Notes under the pieces: generated by a model
What the model saw: the letters and a program-made list of their open reading frames with translations, nothing else
What the model was told of the DNA's origin: nothing
Databases searched by the model: none
In this document: positions 18,401 through 26,627 of the stretch, one piece after another
Layout: every line of letters begins with the position of its first letter
Numbering within the stretch: position 1 is the first letter of the stretch
Source of the DNA: Propionibacteriaceae bacterium UBA6122
Lineage (GTDB): Bacteria > Actinomycetota > Actinomycetes > Propionibacteriales > Propionibacteriaceae
DNA length: 64,000 nucleotides
Assembly (NCBI GenBank): GCA_002428365.1
Contig: DIVW01000042.1
Coordinates: 19,317 to 83,316, forward strand
Reading direction: 5' to 3'
Translations under genes and position numbers: made by a program

Positions 18401-18630
18401 GCGGCGAGGGTTCTCAGACTGAGCGGATTGAGCTGAGATATGGGAAGCTGCGGGTGAAGTCGATGGTGTTTGAACTGACGGAGGGGTTCGCGCCAAAGCA
18501 GGTAATCGCCACACTCAGCGGGAATACTCTTTCGTCGGATCATTCGATCCGGGATGGGGTTTTGAGCATAACGCTTGCGTCCGAGGTGACGCTGGCTGAT
18601 AAGGACGCGCTGGTCGTTGTCGCGAAGTAG
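15481..18630 (+). CDS. GH116 family glycosidase (GBA2-like beta-glucosidase/beta-xylosidase), exported
   Basis: About 1,049 residues from the TTG at 15481, with a signal-peptide-like LRLGSLVAIAMAVWLAPAAWA. An N-terminal jelly-roll-like region begins VTFDFETGDLQGW (about 25-180). The GH116 N-domain follows (about 230-560), then an (alpha/alpha)6 barrel with landmark motifs WEGCGSSAGCC (probable nucleophile Glu in AWEG), LGNCSHVWHYAQA, QWNTLDEALGG (acid/base Asp region), LLNGEYYFQ and GCHIDQVLGQWWA. Family members cleave beta-glucosides, beta-xylosides or glucosylceramide. The frame stays open upstream to 15346 but only through repeat sequence, so I prefer the later start. Confidence 0.88.
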   Translation: MRLGSLVAIAMAVWLAPAAWAGGRVTFDFETGDLQGWRVMEGRFGQVVSDRAMCRNTPGVPYSKQGKYYLSTVELPNGGFDDGMTGVIESPVFVLSSPIVTLQVGGGSSGETYVALCTPDGSEVFRASGANAEQMRRVEWNAAKLVGKPVFLAVVDRATGPWGHVTLDDFTANGRIEPKATAALRHSYEERTRRRVEKERLMAERHRIDGEKRLAELTSDEYLLARGRSWVYSGENLGAISFTVGGIATGAIQTDGKARLATWQIFNNYTQARVPESFFALRVKSGTRNVVRALQTEPVGPFAAMKSLSFRGEYPFAWYDFADPAVPVRVSMEVFSPLVPMNVKDSSIPCAVFRLTAENSTGSPAEVSFLASQQNAVGYTGDSEINGRLYPGYGGNTNRVLREGGAAILHMTSSIAGSAPGYGDMALAVLGADAVGNANWVDRNSLANEFSRGGSLSEAESAGPSPKGETVSGALAAPLTLGPGESRTVTFVLAWRFPNACYGQGGWGGEGNHYATRWPSALHVAEDMISRLDELTRLTRLYHDTLYQSNLPYWLIDRISSQVAILRSRTCFWTKDGYFGAWEGCGSSAGCCLGNCSHVWHYAQAHARLFPEIGRIMRDQELGHQTPDGGVPHRQAPGTPPATDGQCGTILESYREYLTSSDRVWLDRQWPRVKNAMDYVIAQWDADEDGVMAGRQWNTLDEALGGSSSWLGSLYLAALAASEKMAGIEGDAASAERYRRIRESGSKKQDATLLNGEYYFQIPDPEPRKDYNTGCHIDQVLGQWWASQLDLGWVYPPDRVRTALKSLLRYNFRPNFHGVVQAPRKFVDDDDSAMQMITWPKGGKPDPDHLMYYGDEVMSGFEYSAAAAMVQAGLVKEGFQVVRAAYDRYDGRLRSGLTGADSANWGYTGNPFGDDECGKFYARAMSVWSMLTACQGFVYDGPAGLIGFRPVWKPEDHVSFFTAAEGWGLFTQKRGEGSQTERIELRYGKLRVKSMVFELTEGFAPKQVIATLSGNTLSSDHSIRDGVLSITLASEVTLADKDALVVVAK

Positions 18631-18653
18631 CGGCAGGAAGAGGGGTCCCGGTA

Positions 18654-19088
18654 ATGGCAATAGACATCGAGCGGATCAGAGAGACGATCCCGCACAGGTA
18701 TCCGTTCCTGTTGATCGACCGGATCACGGAGGTCAACGAGGAAGGGACCCACTGCGTAGGACTGAAGAACGTTACGGCGAATGAGAAGATCCTCCAGGGG
18801 CATTTGCCGGGGCAGGCGATCTTTCCCGGCGCGCTGCTGGTCGAGCACATGGCGCAGGTCGGCTGCTATCTGCTGATGACCAAGCCCGAGGCCGAGGGCA
18901 AGCTCGCTTACTTCGCGGCGATAGATAACGTTCGCTTCCGCCGACCCGCGGTCCCTGGAGACCAGGTGATCACCACGGTCGAGCTGCTCTCAGGCCGCCG
19001 TGGAATCTGGAAGATCAGGGCCGAATCGCGCGTCGAAGGCGATATCGTCTGCGAAGGCGACCTCACCTGCGCACTCGTCGATTACTGA
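18654..19088 (+). CDS. fabZ: (3R)-hydroxyacyl-ACP dehydratase FabZ
   Basis: A 144-residue hotdog-fold dehydratase of type II fatty acid synthesis, the typical FabZ length. It has the conserved PHRYPFLLIDR near the N-terminus, catalytic His and Glu in GHLPGQAIFPGALLVEHMAQ, and FAAIDNVRFRRPAVPGD. It removes water from 3-hydroxyacyl-ACP in the cytosol. It starts 23 bases after the GH116 gene and is not beside lpx or other fab genes here, so it may be a second copy or relocated. Confidence 0.93.
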   Translation: MAIDIERIRETIPHRYPFLLIDRITEVNEEGTHCVGLKNVTANEKILQGHLPGQAIFPGALLVEHMAQVGCYLLMTKPEAEGKLAYFAAIDNVRFRRPAVPGDQVITTVELLSGRRGIWKIRAESRVEGDIVCEGDLTCALVDY

Positions 19089-19131
19089 ACTCTCAACGCT
19101 GGATGAAGGGATGCATGCGCACGAACGTATC

Positions 19132-19164
19132 CCCTCTCCTGGGGGAGAGGGTTAGGGTGAGGGC
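19132..19164. repeat. CCCTCTCC-TGGG-GGAGAGGG hairpin followed by TTAGGGTGAGGG
   Basis: An 8-bp perfect stem with a 4-base loop plus a TTAGGGTGAGGG tail lies in the 90-base spacer after fabZ. The same hairpin-plus-tail wording occurs as an extragenic repeat in several bacterial phyla (from memory). It may also act as a terminator. Confidence 0.6.
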
Positions 19165-19178
19165 GCAACGTTTCGCTG

Positions 19179-19670
19179 ATGAACTTCCTCAAAGCACAAC
19201 TCGTTCGCGCACTCATCTCCCACTTCGGCGATGATGACCGCCGTATCGACCACGCGCTCGCTGTCACCTACTGGGCCGAGCGGATACTCGAGGTCGAGGG
19301 CGGGGACCGCGAGGTAGTCCTCGCGGTCGGCCTGCTGCACGATGTCGGCATCAAGCCCGCCGAGGCCGAGCACGGCTACAACAACGGCAAGATGCAGGAA
19401 ACCTACGGCCCGCCGATTGTCCGCGAGATTCTGGCAGGAATCGGTTTCGATGCGTCGAAAACCGAGGAAGCCTGCGCGATTGTCGGCGCGCACCACACCC
19501 CCGCCGGTGTCCCCGGCCCCAACTTCCCGATCCTCTGGGATGCGGATATGATCGTGAACCTGGGCGACGAACTCGCCGACGCGCCGAGGCAGAAGCTGGA
19601 ATCGATCATAGAGAAGAGTTTCAAGACCGAGACGGGAAGGGCGCTGGCGAGGAATGTGTTGCTGAAGTGA
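19179..19670 (+). CDS. HD-domain phosphohydrolase
   Basis: A 163-residue HD-superfamily protein. Metal-binding residues are visible in RIDHALAVTYWAE, in LLHDVGIK and in VGAHHTP, with a final Asp in LWDADMIV. Small stand-alone HD proteins hydrolyse nucleotides or other phosphate esters; the substrate here is unknown. It follows fabZ by 90 bases across a repeat hairpin. Confidence 0.85.
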   Translation: MNFLKAQLVRALISHFGDDDRRIDHALAVTYWAERILEVEGGDREVVLAVGLLHDVGIKPAEAEHGYNNGKMQETYGPPIVREILAGIGFDASKTEEACAIVGAHHTPAGVPGPNFPILWDADMIVNLGDELADAPRQKLESIIEKSFKTETGRALARNVLLK

Positions 19671-19762
19671 TCGATGATCGGAACCCCAACTCCACAACCG
19701 CTGGGGTTTTCTGACGAGATCGCGTGCTGCCGTCCGAATGAGACCGAAGGAACCCCGCTTCA

Positions 19763-20659
19763 ATGCCGAAAGCCAGAACCAAGCTTATCGCGCTGCTCAT
19801 CTTCTTCCCACTCCTCGTTTGCGCATGGTGGGCGATGCTCACACGGCAGTGCTTCACGTCCGACTTGAGCGGTTACGCAATTATCGTGGCGACCTGCCTC
19901 TTCGGCATCCTCGCGGCTGATATCGCCACCGGTAAGTGGCGCTATGCGGTTTCGGAGTCCAGGAGACGTGATGCCGATCGGTTTCTCGGGAAGCTCGACC
20001 CCGAGGTTCGCCGTCGCGTCAGGGTGGCTTCTCTGCTGGGGTTCACCTTGCTGCTCGTGGTGGTTGCCGGGGCAGTCTTGCTCGCGATTCCCACATCCCG
20101 CCTTCTTGCAGGGATGCTCAAGCCTTCGGGCTGCGTCTATGTGGGTTCCAGCGACGGTTTTCCATTGGCCTTCCTCGCGCTATCCGCGTGTGTCGGTGGA
20201 TGGCTCGGCGCCGGCCTGGCCAGAGCGATCTGCGGCCCCCACATTGATGCGCTACGCGAGTACCACCGGTTGCTGAACTGGGGACTGGATAATGCACGAA
20301 TGGGCCGCGCGGTCGCGGTGTCTCTGGTTCTCGCCCTCCTTCTTTCCGGCTCGTTCGTTCGCTTCTGGGGGTGTGGAATGGAGACGAGGACTTGCTGGGT
20401 GTCGGTGCGCAGGCATCGATGGAGTAGCGTTCGCCGGATCACGGAGGTTCGGTCGTTCGAGTCGCGACGCGGGCATTACGGCACGACGGAGTACCGCCAC
20501 TATGTGGTGCGATTCAGAGACGGCTCCAAGTGGAGTTCGGGCGATGCGCTGGCCTACTCCACCGATCGGGACAAGCTTGCGGAAGACGCCGCAGTCGATT
20601 TCGCATCGCGGCGCTCCGGCAAGCCGGTGGAGTTCGTTCGCGACAACAGCGGCCTGTGA
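19763..20659 (+). CDS. Hypothetical membrane protein
   Basis: A 298-residue protein with about five hydrophobic helices: near 8-26, 36-53, 88-112, 130-150 and 175-195. A soluble tail of about 100 residues follows. The tail contains VRRITEVRSFESRRG and YVVRFRDGSKWSSG, a beta-rich pattern reminiscent of a PH-like domain. The family is not recognised. Its codon use matches its neighbours. No catalytic motif is visible. Confidence 0.6.
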   Translation: MPKARTKLIALLIFFPLLVCAWWAMLTRQCFTSDLSGYAIIVATCLFGILAADIATGKWRYAVSESRRRDADRFLGKLDPEVRRRVRVASLLGFTLLLVVVAGAVLLAIPTSRLLAGMLKPSGCVYVGSSDGFPLAFLALSACVGGWLGAGLARAICGPHIDALREYHRLLNWGLDNARMGRAVAVSLVLALLLSGSFVRFWGCGMETRTCWVSVRRHRWSSVRRITEVRSFESRRGHYGTTEYRHYVVRFRDGSKWSSGDALAYSTDRDKLAEDAAVDFASRRSGKPVEFVRDNSGL

Positions 20660-20763
20660 CTACCGGCTTGCCGGCCCTGCGCGTTCGCCCTCGCCAGTGC
20701 TTGGCTCCGCTCCCTTCTGCGCGTCAAATCCCTCCGCCCAACGCAGGAACCGCCCCCTCCCTT

Positions 20764-20791
20764 CTATAACCTATAACCTGTAACCTGTCAC
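20764..20791. repeat. Heptamer repeat CTATAAC x2, CTGTAAC, CTGTCAC
   Basis: Four contiguous heptamers end 15 bases before the start codon of the next gene, almost touching its AAAGGAG ribosome-binding site. It resembles the short tandem heptamers known from filamentous cyanobacteria. Confidence 0.75.
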
Positions 20792-20806
20792 CTAAAGGAG
20801 ACTCCG

Positions 20807-22300
20807 ATGTCACTACCGAACGCACCTGAAGTCAAACTGGCTATCGTCGGCGTCAGCAGGGACTGCTTCCCTATCGAACTGACCCGCGCCCGCCTTGCCA
20901 AACTAGCCGATGCCTGTAAGGCCATCGGATTGGATGTCTACGCCTGCAAGACCGTCATCGAGAACGAGAACGACGCCCTCGCGGCACTCGATGAGACCGC
21001 CGAAGTCGGAGCCAATGCGGCGGTTATCTACCTCGGCAACTTCGGTCCCGAGGGCCCGCTTTCGATCTTCGCGGCGGAGTTCAACGGCCCGGTCATGGCC
21101 TGCGCGGCAGCGGAAGAGAGCAAGACCACGCTCATCGGCGGCAGGGGGGATGCCTACTGCGGCATGCTCAACGCCTCCTACAGCTTCGGTCTGAGAGATG
21201 TCGCGATCCACATCCCGCAGATGCCGGTCGGTCTGCCCGATGAGCTTGCTCCGAAGATCAAGCACTTCGAGACAGTCGCGCGAGTTGTCCTCGGCGCTCT
21301 CAACCTCAAAATATTCGGATTCGGCCCGCGCCCACAGGATTTCTTCGCCTGCAACGCGCCCATCAGGCCGCTGTATGACATGGGCATCGAGGTGATGGAG
21401 AACAGCGAACTCGACCTGTTCGTTCTCTACAACTCCGTGGATGAGAAGGACCCCGCGATCGCCGCGATCGCCAAGGACATGGCCGCCGAACTCGGCGCGG
21501 GGAACGCTTACCCCGACCTGCTTCCCAAGCTCGCGCGCTTCGAGCTGGCCCTGATGAGATTTTACGAGGAGAACATCGGCTCCCGCAGCTTCGCGGTGTT
21601 CGCGGACAAGTGCTGGCCGGCGTTTGAGAAGGCGTTTGGCTTTGTGCCGTGTTACGTCAACTCCCGCCTGGCTAGCCGTGGAATGCCGGTGGCTTGCGAG
21701 GTCGATATCTACGGCGCGCTGAGCGAGTATCTGTGTTACCTCGCGAGCGGAGTCGCCCCGACCCTGCTCGACATCAACAACACCGTCCCCAACGACCTGA
21801 TCAAGGGCGCGGACCTCAAGGGCGCGACCGCCGAGGACCTGTTCATGGGCTTCCACTGCGGCAACACCCCGAGCTGCTGTATGAAGAACTGCTCGATGAA
21901 GTTCCAGCTCATCATGAACCGACTGATGGAGGATCCGTCCAAGGCCCCGGACGTCACCCGCGGCACCCTCGAGGGCCAGCTCAAGCCGGGACCGACCACA
22001 TTCTTCAGGCTGCAGGGCAACGCGGACAGTGAGCTGGTGAGCTACGTCTGCGAGGGCAGTATTCTCGATATCGACCCACACAGCTTCGGCGGAATCGGTA
22101 TCTTCGCGATACCCAACTTCGCCAGGTTCTACCGCCACGTGCTGATCGGCAAGCGGTTCCCGCACCACGGCGCGGTGGCCTTCGAGCACTGCGGCAAGGC
22201 CCTGTTTGACGCGGTCAAGCTGCTGGGAGTGGACGACATCAACGTCCCGCTGCCGAAGTCGATGTGGTACGAGGACGAGAACCCGTTCGAAGTGATGTAG
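20807..22300 (+). CDS. L-fucose/L-arabinose isomerase family protein
   Basis: A 497-residue protein of the FucI/AraA isomerase superfamily. An N-terminal Rossmann-like part starts KLAIVGVSRDCFP, and a central region includes AVIYLGNFGPEGPLS. The metal-site region is EVDIYGALSEYLCYLA, and the C-terminal part has FHCGNTPSCCMKNC with a His and Cys cluster. Family enzymes interconvert aldoses and ketoses using Mn2+. The exact sugar (L-fucose, D-arabinose, L-arabinose) cannot be fixed from sequence alone; the ribulokinase and aldolase nearby make a ketopentose or fuculose product sensible. RBS AAAGGAG is well placed before the ATG. Confidence 0.82.
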   Translation: MSLPNAPEVKLAIVGVSRDCFPIELTRARLAKLADACKAIGLDVYACKTVIENENDALAALDETAEVGANAAVIYLGNFGPEGPLSIFAAEFNGPVMACAAAEESKTTLIGGRGDAYCGMLNASYSFGLRDVAIHIPQMPVGLPDELAPKIKHFETVARVVLGALNLKIFGFGPRPQDFFACNAPIRPLYDMGIEVMENSELDLFVLYNSVDEKDPAIAAIAKDMAAELGAGNAYPDLLPKLARFELALMRFYEENIGSRSFAVFADKCWPAFEKAFGFVPCYVNSRLASRGMPVACEVDIYGALSEYLCYLASGVAPTLLDINNTVPNDLIKGADLKGATAEDLFMGFHCGNTPSCCMKNCSMKFQLIMNRLMEDPSKAPDVTRGTLEGQLKPGPTTFFRLQGNADSELVSYVCEGSILDIDPHSFGGIGIFAIPNFARFYRHVLIGKRFPHHGAVAFEHCGKALFDAVKLLGVDDINVPLPKSMWYEDENPFEVM

Positions 22301-22409
22301 TCGCCACGCATCTGCCCCTGCGGTTGGAACCGCGGCAACGAAGGCTCCCAGTCCACGAAGGTGGACTTCGTGTTGTTGTAGCCGTGACTTCAGTCGCAGG
22401 GGCGACCAC
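22301..22409. repeat. Cruciform-like repeat spacer
   Basis: Within about 100 bases are GCGGTT-GG-AACCGC (22,320-22,333), AGTCCAC-GAAG-GTGGACT (22,350-22,367) and a GACTTCAGTC palindrome. CCCCTGCG at the left pairs with CGCAGGGG at the right, closing an outer stem. It is probably one composite extragenic element just before the epimerase gene. Confidence 0.6.
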
Positions 22410-23594
22410 ATGTGGACGGAACCTATGCCCACCCAATTTGCCGCCGAATGTCTCGCACTATACCGCCGCACTCTCCTCGACGACGTCATCCCCTTCTGGC
22501 TCCGTCACACCATCGACCCCACCGACGGCGCGATCAACAACTGCATTGATGACGCCGGCAACGTGCTCTCTCGCGAGCGGTATCTGTGGTCGCAGGGGCG
22601 GGCGCTGTGGACCTTCTCGGCACTATACAACCGCGTCGAGAAGAGGCCGGAGTGGCTGGATGTTGCCCACGGAATTGCGGCGTATCTCAAGGCGCACGGG
22701 CGCGATGACCAGGGTCGGTGGATGTATCGGCTCGATTCGGAAGGCAATGTCCTGGACCGCGACACGAGCATCTACGTCGACGGCTTCGTCGCAAACGGCC
22801 TCGGCGAGTACTTCAGAGCCGCGCAAGACGAAGCGGCGGCCCGGCTTGCCCGTGAGACCTTCGAATGCACCCGCGCGCGCCTGGCGATCCCCGGCAGCTA
22901 CGGGATCGCACCATACGTCCTGCCCGAGGGAACCAAGACCCTCGGCATTCCGATGATCTTCTCGTTCTTCCTCCACAACCTGGGCAGGGCGCTCGGCGAC
23001 CGCGAGATGATGGATACCGCCCACGCCTACGCCCACGAACTGCTCGCCGACTTCTACATCGAGAGTGCCAACACGTTCCGCGAGCTTGTGACACTCGACG
23101 GCCGCGCGGTGGACTCGCCGCAGGGTCGGGTCTGCGTGCCGGGCCACGTGATCGAGGCGATGTGGTTCCTGATCTCGATCTTCGAGGACACCGGCGAGAG
23201 CGATCTGATACCCCGCTGCTGCGAGATGATCCGGCGGCACCTCGAACTCGGCTGGGACGATGAGTTCGGCGGGATTAGGCTGGCGGTCGACGTGGAGGGC
23301 CGTGAGCCTGTCGCATGGCCCAAGGCCGACTACAAACCCTGGTGGGTGCAGGTCGAGGCGCTGGTCGCCACGGCCTACGCCTACTTCCACACCCGCGACG
23401 AGGGCTTCATCGAATGGCACCGCCGCGTCCGCGACTATGCCTTCAGCCACTACCCCGTGCCCACCGGAGAGTGGACCCAATGGCTCGACCGCACCGGCGC
23501 GAAAGGCGAGAGCGCGGCGCTGCCGGTCAAGGACCCATTCCACCTTCCGAGAGGGCTGATGCATCTGATGGAGGTTTGGGGGAGGGTGAACTGA
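22410..23594 (+). CDS. AGE-family epimerase (N-acylglucosamine 2-epimerase/cellobiose 2-epimerase type)
   Basis: A 394-residue (alpha/alpha)6-barrel protein with typical AGE landmarks: FWLRHTIDPTDGAINNCID, RYLWSQGRALWTFSALYNR, GHVIEAMWFLIS, KPWWVQVEALV and a C-terminal GEWTQWLDR. Conserved His/Arg/Glu of the active site lie in these blocks. Relatives epimerise N-acylglucosamine or the reducing-end glucose of cellobiose, or isomerise mannose. It follows the isomerase-like gene after a repeat spacer. An alternative ATG at 22425 is possible. Confidence 0.85.
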   Translation: MWTEPMPTQFAAECLALYRRTLLDDVIPFWLRHTIDPTDGAINNCIDDAGNVLSRERYLWSQGRALWTFSALYNRVEKRPEWLDVAHGIAAYLKAHGRDDQGRWMYRLDSEGNVLDRDTSIYVDGFVANGLGEYFRAAQDEAAARLARETFECTRARLAIPGSYGIAPYVLPEGTKTLGIPMIFSFFLHNLGRALGDREMMDTAHAYAHELLADFYIESANTFRELVTLDGRAVDSPQGRVCVPGHVIEAMWFLISIFEDTGESDLIPRCCEMIRRHLELGWDDEFGGIRLAVDVEGREPVAWPKADYKPWWVQVEALVATAYAYFHTRDEGFIEWHRRVRDYAFSHYPVPTGEWTQWLDRTGAKGESAALPVKDPFHLPRGLMHLMEVWGRVN

Positions 23595-23600
23595 CGGGGC

Positions 23601-24539
23601 CTATCCCCGCCCCTCAAACCATTCGCGCGCCTGCTTGACCTGGTCGATCGCTTCGAGGTGCAGCGATCGGTATTCCTCCAGGGTCGGGTGCCAGATCGTC
23701 TGCAGGAAACCGAGGAGGCGCTTCGGGTCGACGTGCTGCTTGCAGAAGCGTACGGTGCTTTCGAAGTTGTCTTTCGAAGACCAGTTGCTGCCGGTGGGAA
23801 TCTGGTCGTAGCCGTGCTTCTCGAGTTCGACGTAGGAGTTGACGTAGGTCGTGGTCGGTTCCTGGGTCGGTTCGAACTCGGCGCCGTAGTACCAGTTGCT
23901 CTGCAGAACCGACTTCGGCATCCTCTCGACGAAGCGGTCGGGGTGGTCCCAGAGGTAGTCCGACCACACCCACGCGCGCACGCCGCTCTTCTCGACGTGA
24001 TCGACGTAGAACATCAGGTCGTGCCACCAGAGCTCATACTGGCGGATGACCACATACAGGTGGTGGCGCTGGTTGCCGATGTTCTCCTCGTCCATCCCGA
24101 GGTGAAAGAACCGGGGCTTGTCGAAGATATCGCAGACCTCTTCGATCAGGTCGCCGCAGACTTTGTAGTATGCCGGAGTCGAGAGCATCCGCGAATACGG
24201 CCCAAGCCAGGCATCGTGGCAGGCCGAGAAGTTGAGCTTGGGAATGGGCTCCAGGCCCATCGCGCGCATCTTCGCGAGCTCTTCTCGCAGTTGTTCAACG
24301 CTCCACGCGCCCTCGACCGCGATCTCCGGATGAGACGCGTATCTCACCGCGTCGCCGAGGTCGATGACCACCATGTTCATCCCCGCATCCGCCATCTTCA
24401 CCAGCAGGTCGTCCCACAGCGACTTCTCGAACCGCAGGTAAGGCTTCGCGGAGATGGTGGACACGTAGCCTTCGAGCTCCGGCGCTTCCCTATCCCACCA
24501 CATATTGTAGCTAAGGTGCAGCAGATTCGCCCAGATCAT
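23601..24539 (-). CDS. GH20-like TIM-barrel glycosidase
   Basis: A 312-residue cytosolic protein. It carries the GH20 signature HxGxDE as FFHLGMDEENI in the middle of the barrel. Other barrel strands are MNMVVIDLGD, LEPIPKLNFSACHDAW and VRAWVWSDYLWD. GH20 enzymes are beta-hexosaminidases using substrate-assisted catalysis with this Asp-Glu pair; the short length and lack of the N-terminal domain make the substrate uncertain. The start ATG at 24539 follows a GGGGGAG site. It lies 26 bases after the GH2 stop, so the two form an operon. It converges with the epimerase gene. Confidence 0.78.
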   Translation of the reverse strand: MIWANLLHLSYNMWWDREAPELEGYVSTISAKPYLRFEKSLWDDLLVKMADAGMNMVVIDLGDAVRYASHPEIAVEGAWSVEQLREELAKMRAMGLEPIPKLNFSACHDAWLGPYSRMLSTPAYYKVCGDLIEEVCDIFDKPRFFHLGMDEENIGNQRHHLYVVIRQYELWWHDLMFYVDHVEKSGVRAWVWSDYLWDHPDRFVERMPKSVLQSNWYYGAEFEPTQEPTTTYVNSYVELEKHGYDQIPTGSNWSSKDNFESTVRFCKQHVDPKRLLGFLQTIWHPTLEEYRSLHLEAIDQVKQAREWFEGRG

Positions 24540-24565
24540 GTGTCTCCCCCTCTGATTCAGCAGTG

Positions 24566-26542
24566 TTAGCCCGCTCCGGCGGGTCCTCGCCATATCTGCC
24601 TAAGTGCGAGCGCCGCCGGCTTCGGGTTGCCATCAACGTCGATTATGGCCGTATTTGCAGTGCACGGGAAGCAGTCGTGCCCCATCCAGAGCATGATCCC
24701 GCCGCAGCGCGGGAATCGGGCTTTGGAGGCACCGACTGCTATCACCAGCGCCTTGGTCTGGCGCGCCTGGCTCCAGTCGACGTATTCCTCCAGGGTCTCG
24801 GGTTCTCTGCCGATTTCGCGGACGAACTCGTGCCACTCGATCCACCAGGTCGAAGTTCGCCGCCAGAGCGGGTTGGCGGGAGTGCCCGGCATCGGGTCGA
24901 GGCCACCGGCCGATCTCCTAATGATCTCGGCCGAGCTTGCTCCCGGCGCGCCGGTCTCGGAGCGCAGGAGCGAGTCGTCCCCCGCCCAGTAGGTGGCCCA
25001 GCCCTCGTCCAGATCGCCGACCGCTTTCCAAGGCCCGTGAACGTCCCAATGCAGGCCTTTGCCGTAGTTCTCGGGGTTTGCGTAGAACATCGGCCCGGTG
25101 GAGGATGTGGCAAGGAATCGGCGGGTGGGGTCCTCGCGCTTGACGATTTCCTCGAAGCGCTTGAGCATCGGGTGGCTGCAGTCGCACGGCTTTCCGCCGC
25201 CGGTCTTCTCACCATCCTGCGATCCCTGCAGTTCGTTTCCGCCGCACCAGATGATCAGCGAAGCGTGGTGCTGCCTGCGCTCGATGTAGCTCTCGGCGAT
25301 AGCCGCGACCGCTTCGATCGATCCGGCGTCCTCAGGCGGCCAGTTGTCGCCCCCCGATGAAGAGAGCGGGAACTCCTGCCAGACCATCAGTCCGAGTTCA
25401 TCACAGATCTCGTAGAAGCACTCGCGCTCCAGGGTCGCGCCGCCCCACACTCGCAGAATGTTGCATCCAAGGTCGCGGTATAGCTCCAGCCGTTTGCGGT
25501 AGTCCGCCTCGGTCGCGTCGGCGAAGTTGGGGAGGATGGGGACCCAATTCACCCCCTGCAAGAACACCGGCTTGCCGTTGACGACGCATATCCACGGGTC
25601 GGCCCCCTCCGGCGCGCCCTCGCACTGTGCCCAGTCGATCTTCCTGAAGCCGACCTGGCGCTCGGCGGTGTCGATCAGGTTTCCGTCCTTGTCGATCAGT
25701 TCGCATCGAACCGTATACAGCGGCTGCTCGCCCTCCATATTTGGCCACCAAAGTTCCACCGGCAGGCCGGTCCACGCGACCTCTCCCGAGTTGAACCGCC
25801 ACGCCGGAACCTCTTCGGCGCGGATCACCTGGCCGTTGCGCTCAACTGTCAGGCGGACCGCGTCGCCCTCCTGCCCCGAGACAGCGCCCTTCATTTCCAG
25901 AGTTCCCGTGGAGTTCGAAAGATCGGCGCTTGGGGCACAGCGGAATGACTCGATCTCGCGGCCGTCGGTTACTTCCAGATACAACGGAGCCCAGATTCCA
26001 ACCTGCACCAGGCGCGGCACCCAGTCCCACGTGTAGTTGAAGCGCGGTTTCCACTTGCGCATCTTCGAGGTGAACCCGAACTGGCCGAGCCATCGCGGCG
26101 GGAGCTCGAAGATGATCCTGAGGGTGTTAGCGGTCTCGGCAAGCCGCGGGGTGAGGTCGAACGTGTACGGGACATGCGACCCGCAGAACTCCCCGATAGC
26201 TTCGTTGTTGAGAATCACGCAACCGCGATAGTCGAGGCCCCGGCAGTTGAGGCGGACGGTCTTGCCGCCCTCGATCCACTCGTTGGGTATGGCGGCTTCG
26301 TATATCCAGTGGCGGTTTTCGACCCACTCGCACTCGCGGTAGTTGAGGCCGACGTTCCAGTCCGGCAGCAGCCCCGCGTCCAGCAGGCTCTTCTGGACCG
26401 ATCCGGGTACACTGGCTGGGATCGCGGGAATCTCTGCGTTCGGCGAAGCGCCGATCTCCATGGTGCGCTCCAGGCGCCAGAGCTCCGGAATCCATCCTGA
26501 AACGGTCCAGTCCAGTTGCGACAGGTCGTGACGGGTTATCAT
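24566..26542 (-). CDS. GH2 family glycosidase, beta-mannosidase-like
   Basis: A 658-residue GH2 enzyme without a signal peptide. An N-terminal jelly-roll (PASVPGSVQKSLLDAG, WIYEAAIP, GLDYRGCVILN) precedes an Ig-like domain and a TIM barrel beginning GVNWVPILPNFAD. Active-site motifs include NILRVWGGATLE, MVWQEFPLSSS and the acid/base Glu in CGGNELQGS. The nucleophile is probably Glu in RSETGAPG. The motif pattern fits beta-mannosidases, which here would act on imported manno-oligosaccharides. It is somewhat shorter than classic beta-mannosidases (about 800-900). First gene of the minus-strand pair with the GH20-like gene. Confidence 0.87.
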   Translation of the reverse strand: MITRHDLSQLDWTVSGWIPELWRLERTMEIGASPNAEIPAIPASVPGSVQKSLLDAGLLPDWNVGLNYRECEWVENRHWIYEAAIPNEWIEGGKTVRLNCRGLDYRGCVILNNEAIGEFCGSHVPYTFDLTPRLAETANTLRIIFELPPRWLGQFGFTSKMRKWKPRFNYTWDWVPRLVQVGIWAPLYLEVTDGREIESFRCAPSADLSNSTGTLEMKGAVSGQEGDAVRLTVERNGQVIRAEEVPAWRFNSGEVAWTGLPVELWWPNMEGEQPLYTVRCELIDKDGNLIDTAERQVGFRKIDWAQCEGAPEGADPWICVVNGKPVFLQGVNWVPILPNFADATEADYRKRLELYRDLGCNILRVWGGATLERECFYEICDELGLMVWQEFPLSSSGGDNWPPEDAGSIEAVAAIAESYIERRQHHASLIIWCGGNELQGSQDGEKTGGGKPCDCSHPMLKRFEEIVKREDPTRRFLATSSTGPMFYANPENYGKGLHWDVHGPWKAVGDLDEGWATYWAGDDSLLRSETGAPGASSAEIIRRSAGGLDPMPGTPANPLWRRTSTWWIEWHEFVREIGREPETLEEYVDWSQARQTKALVIAVGASKARFPRCGGIMLWMGHDCFPCTANTAIIDVDGNPKPAALALRQIWRGPAGAG

Positions 26543-26627
26543 GGTCTCTCCTCTGAGGCTAGCAGTCCATTTATGTTAGCGAATTCCTTGCTTGTCTACA
26601 AGTCCCGTTCGGGCTGGTATCCGGCTT

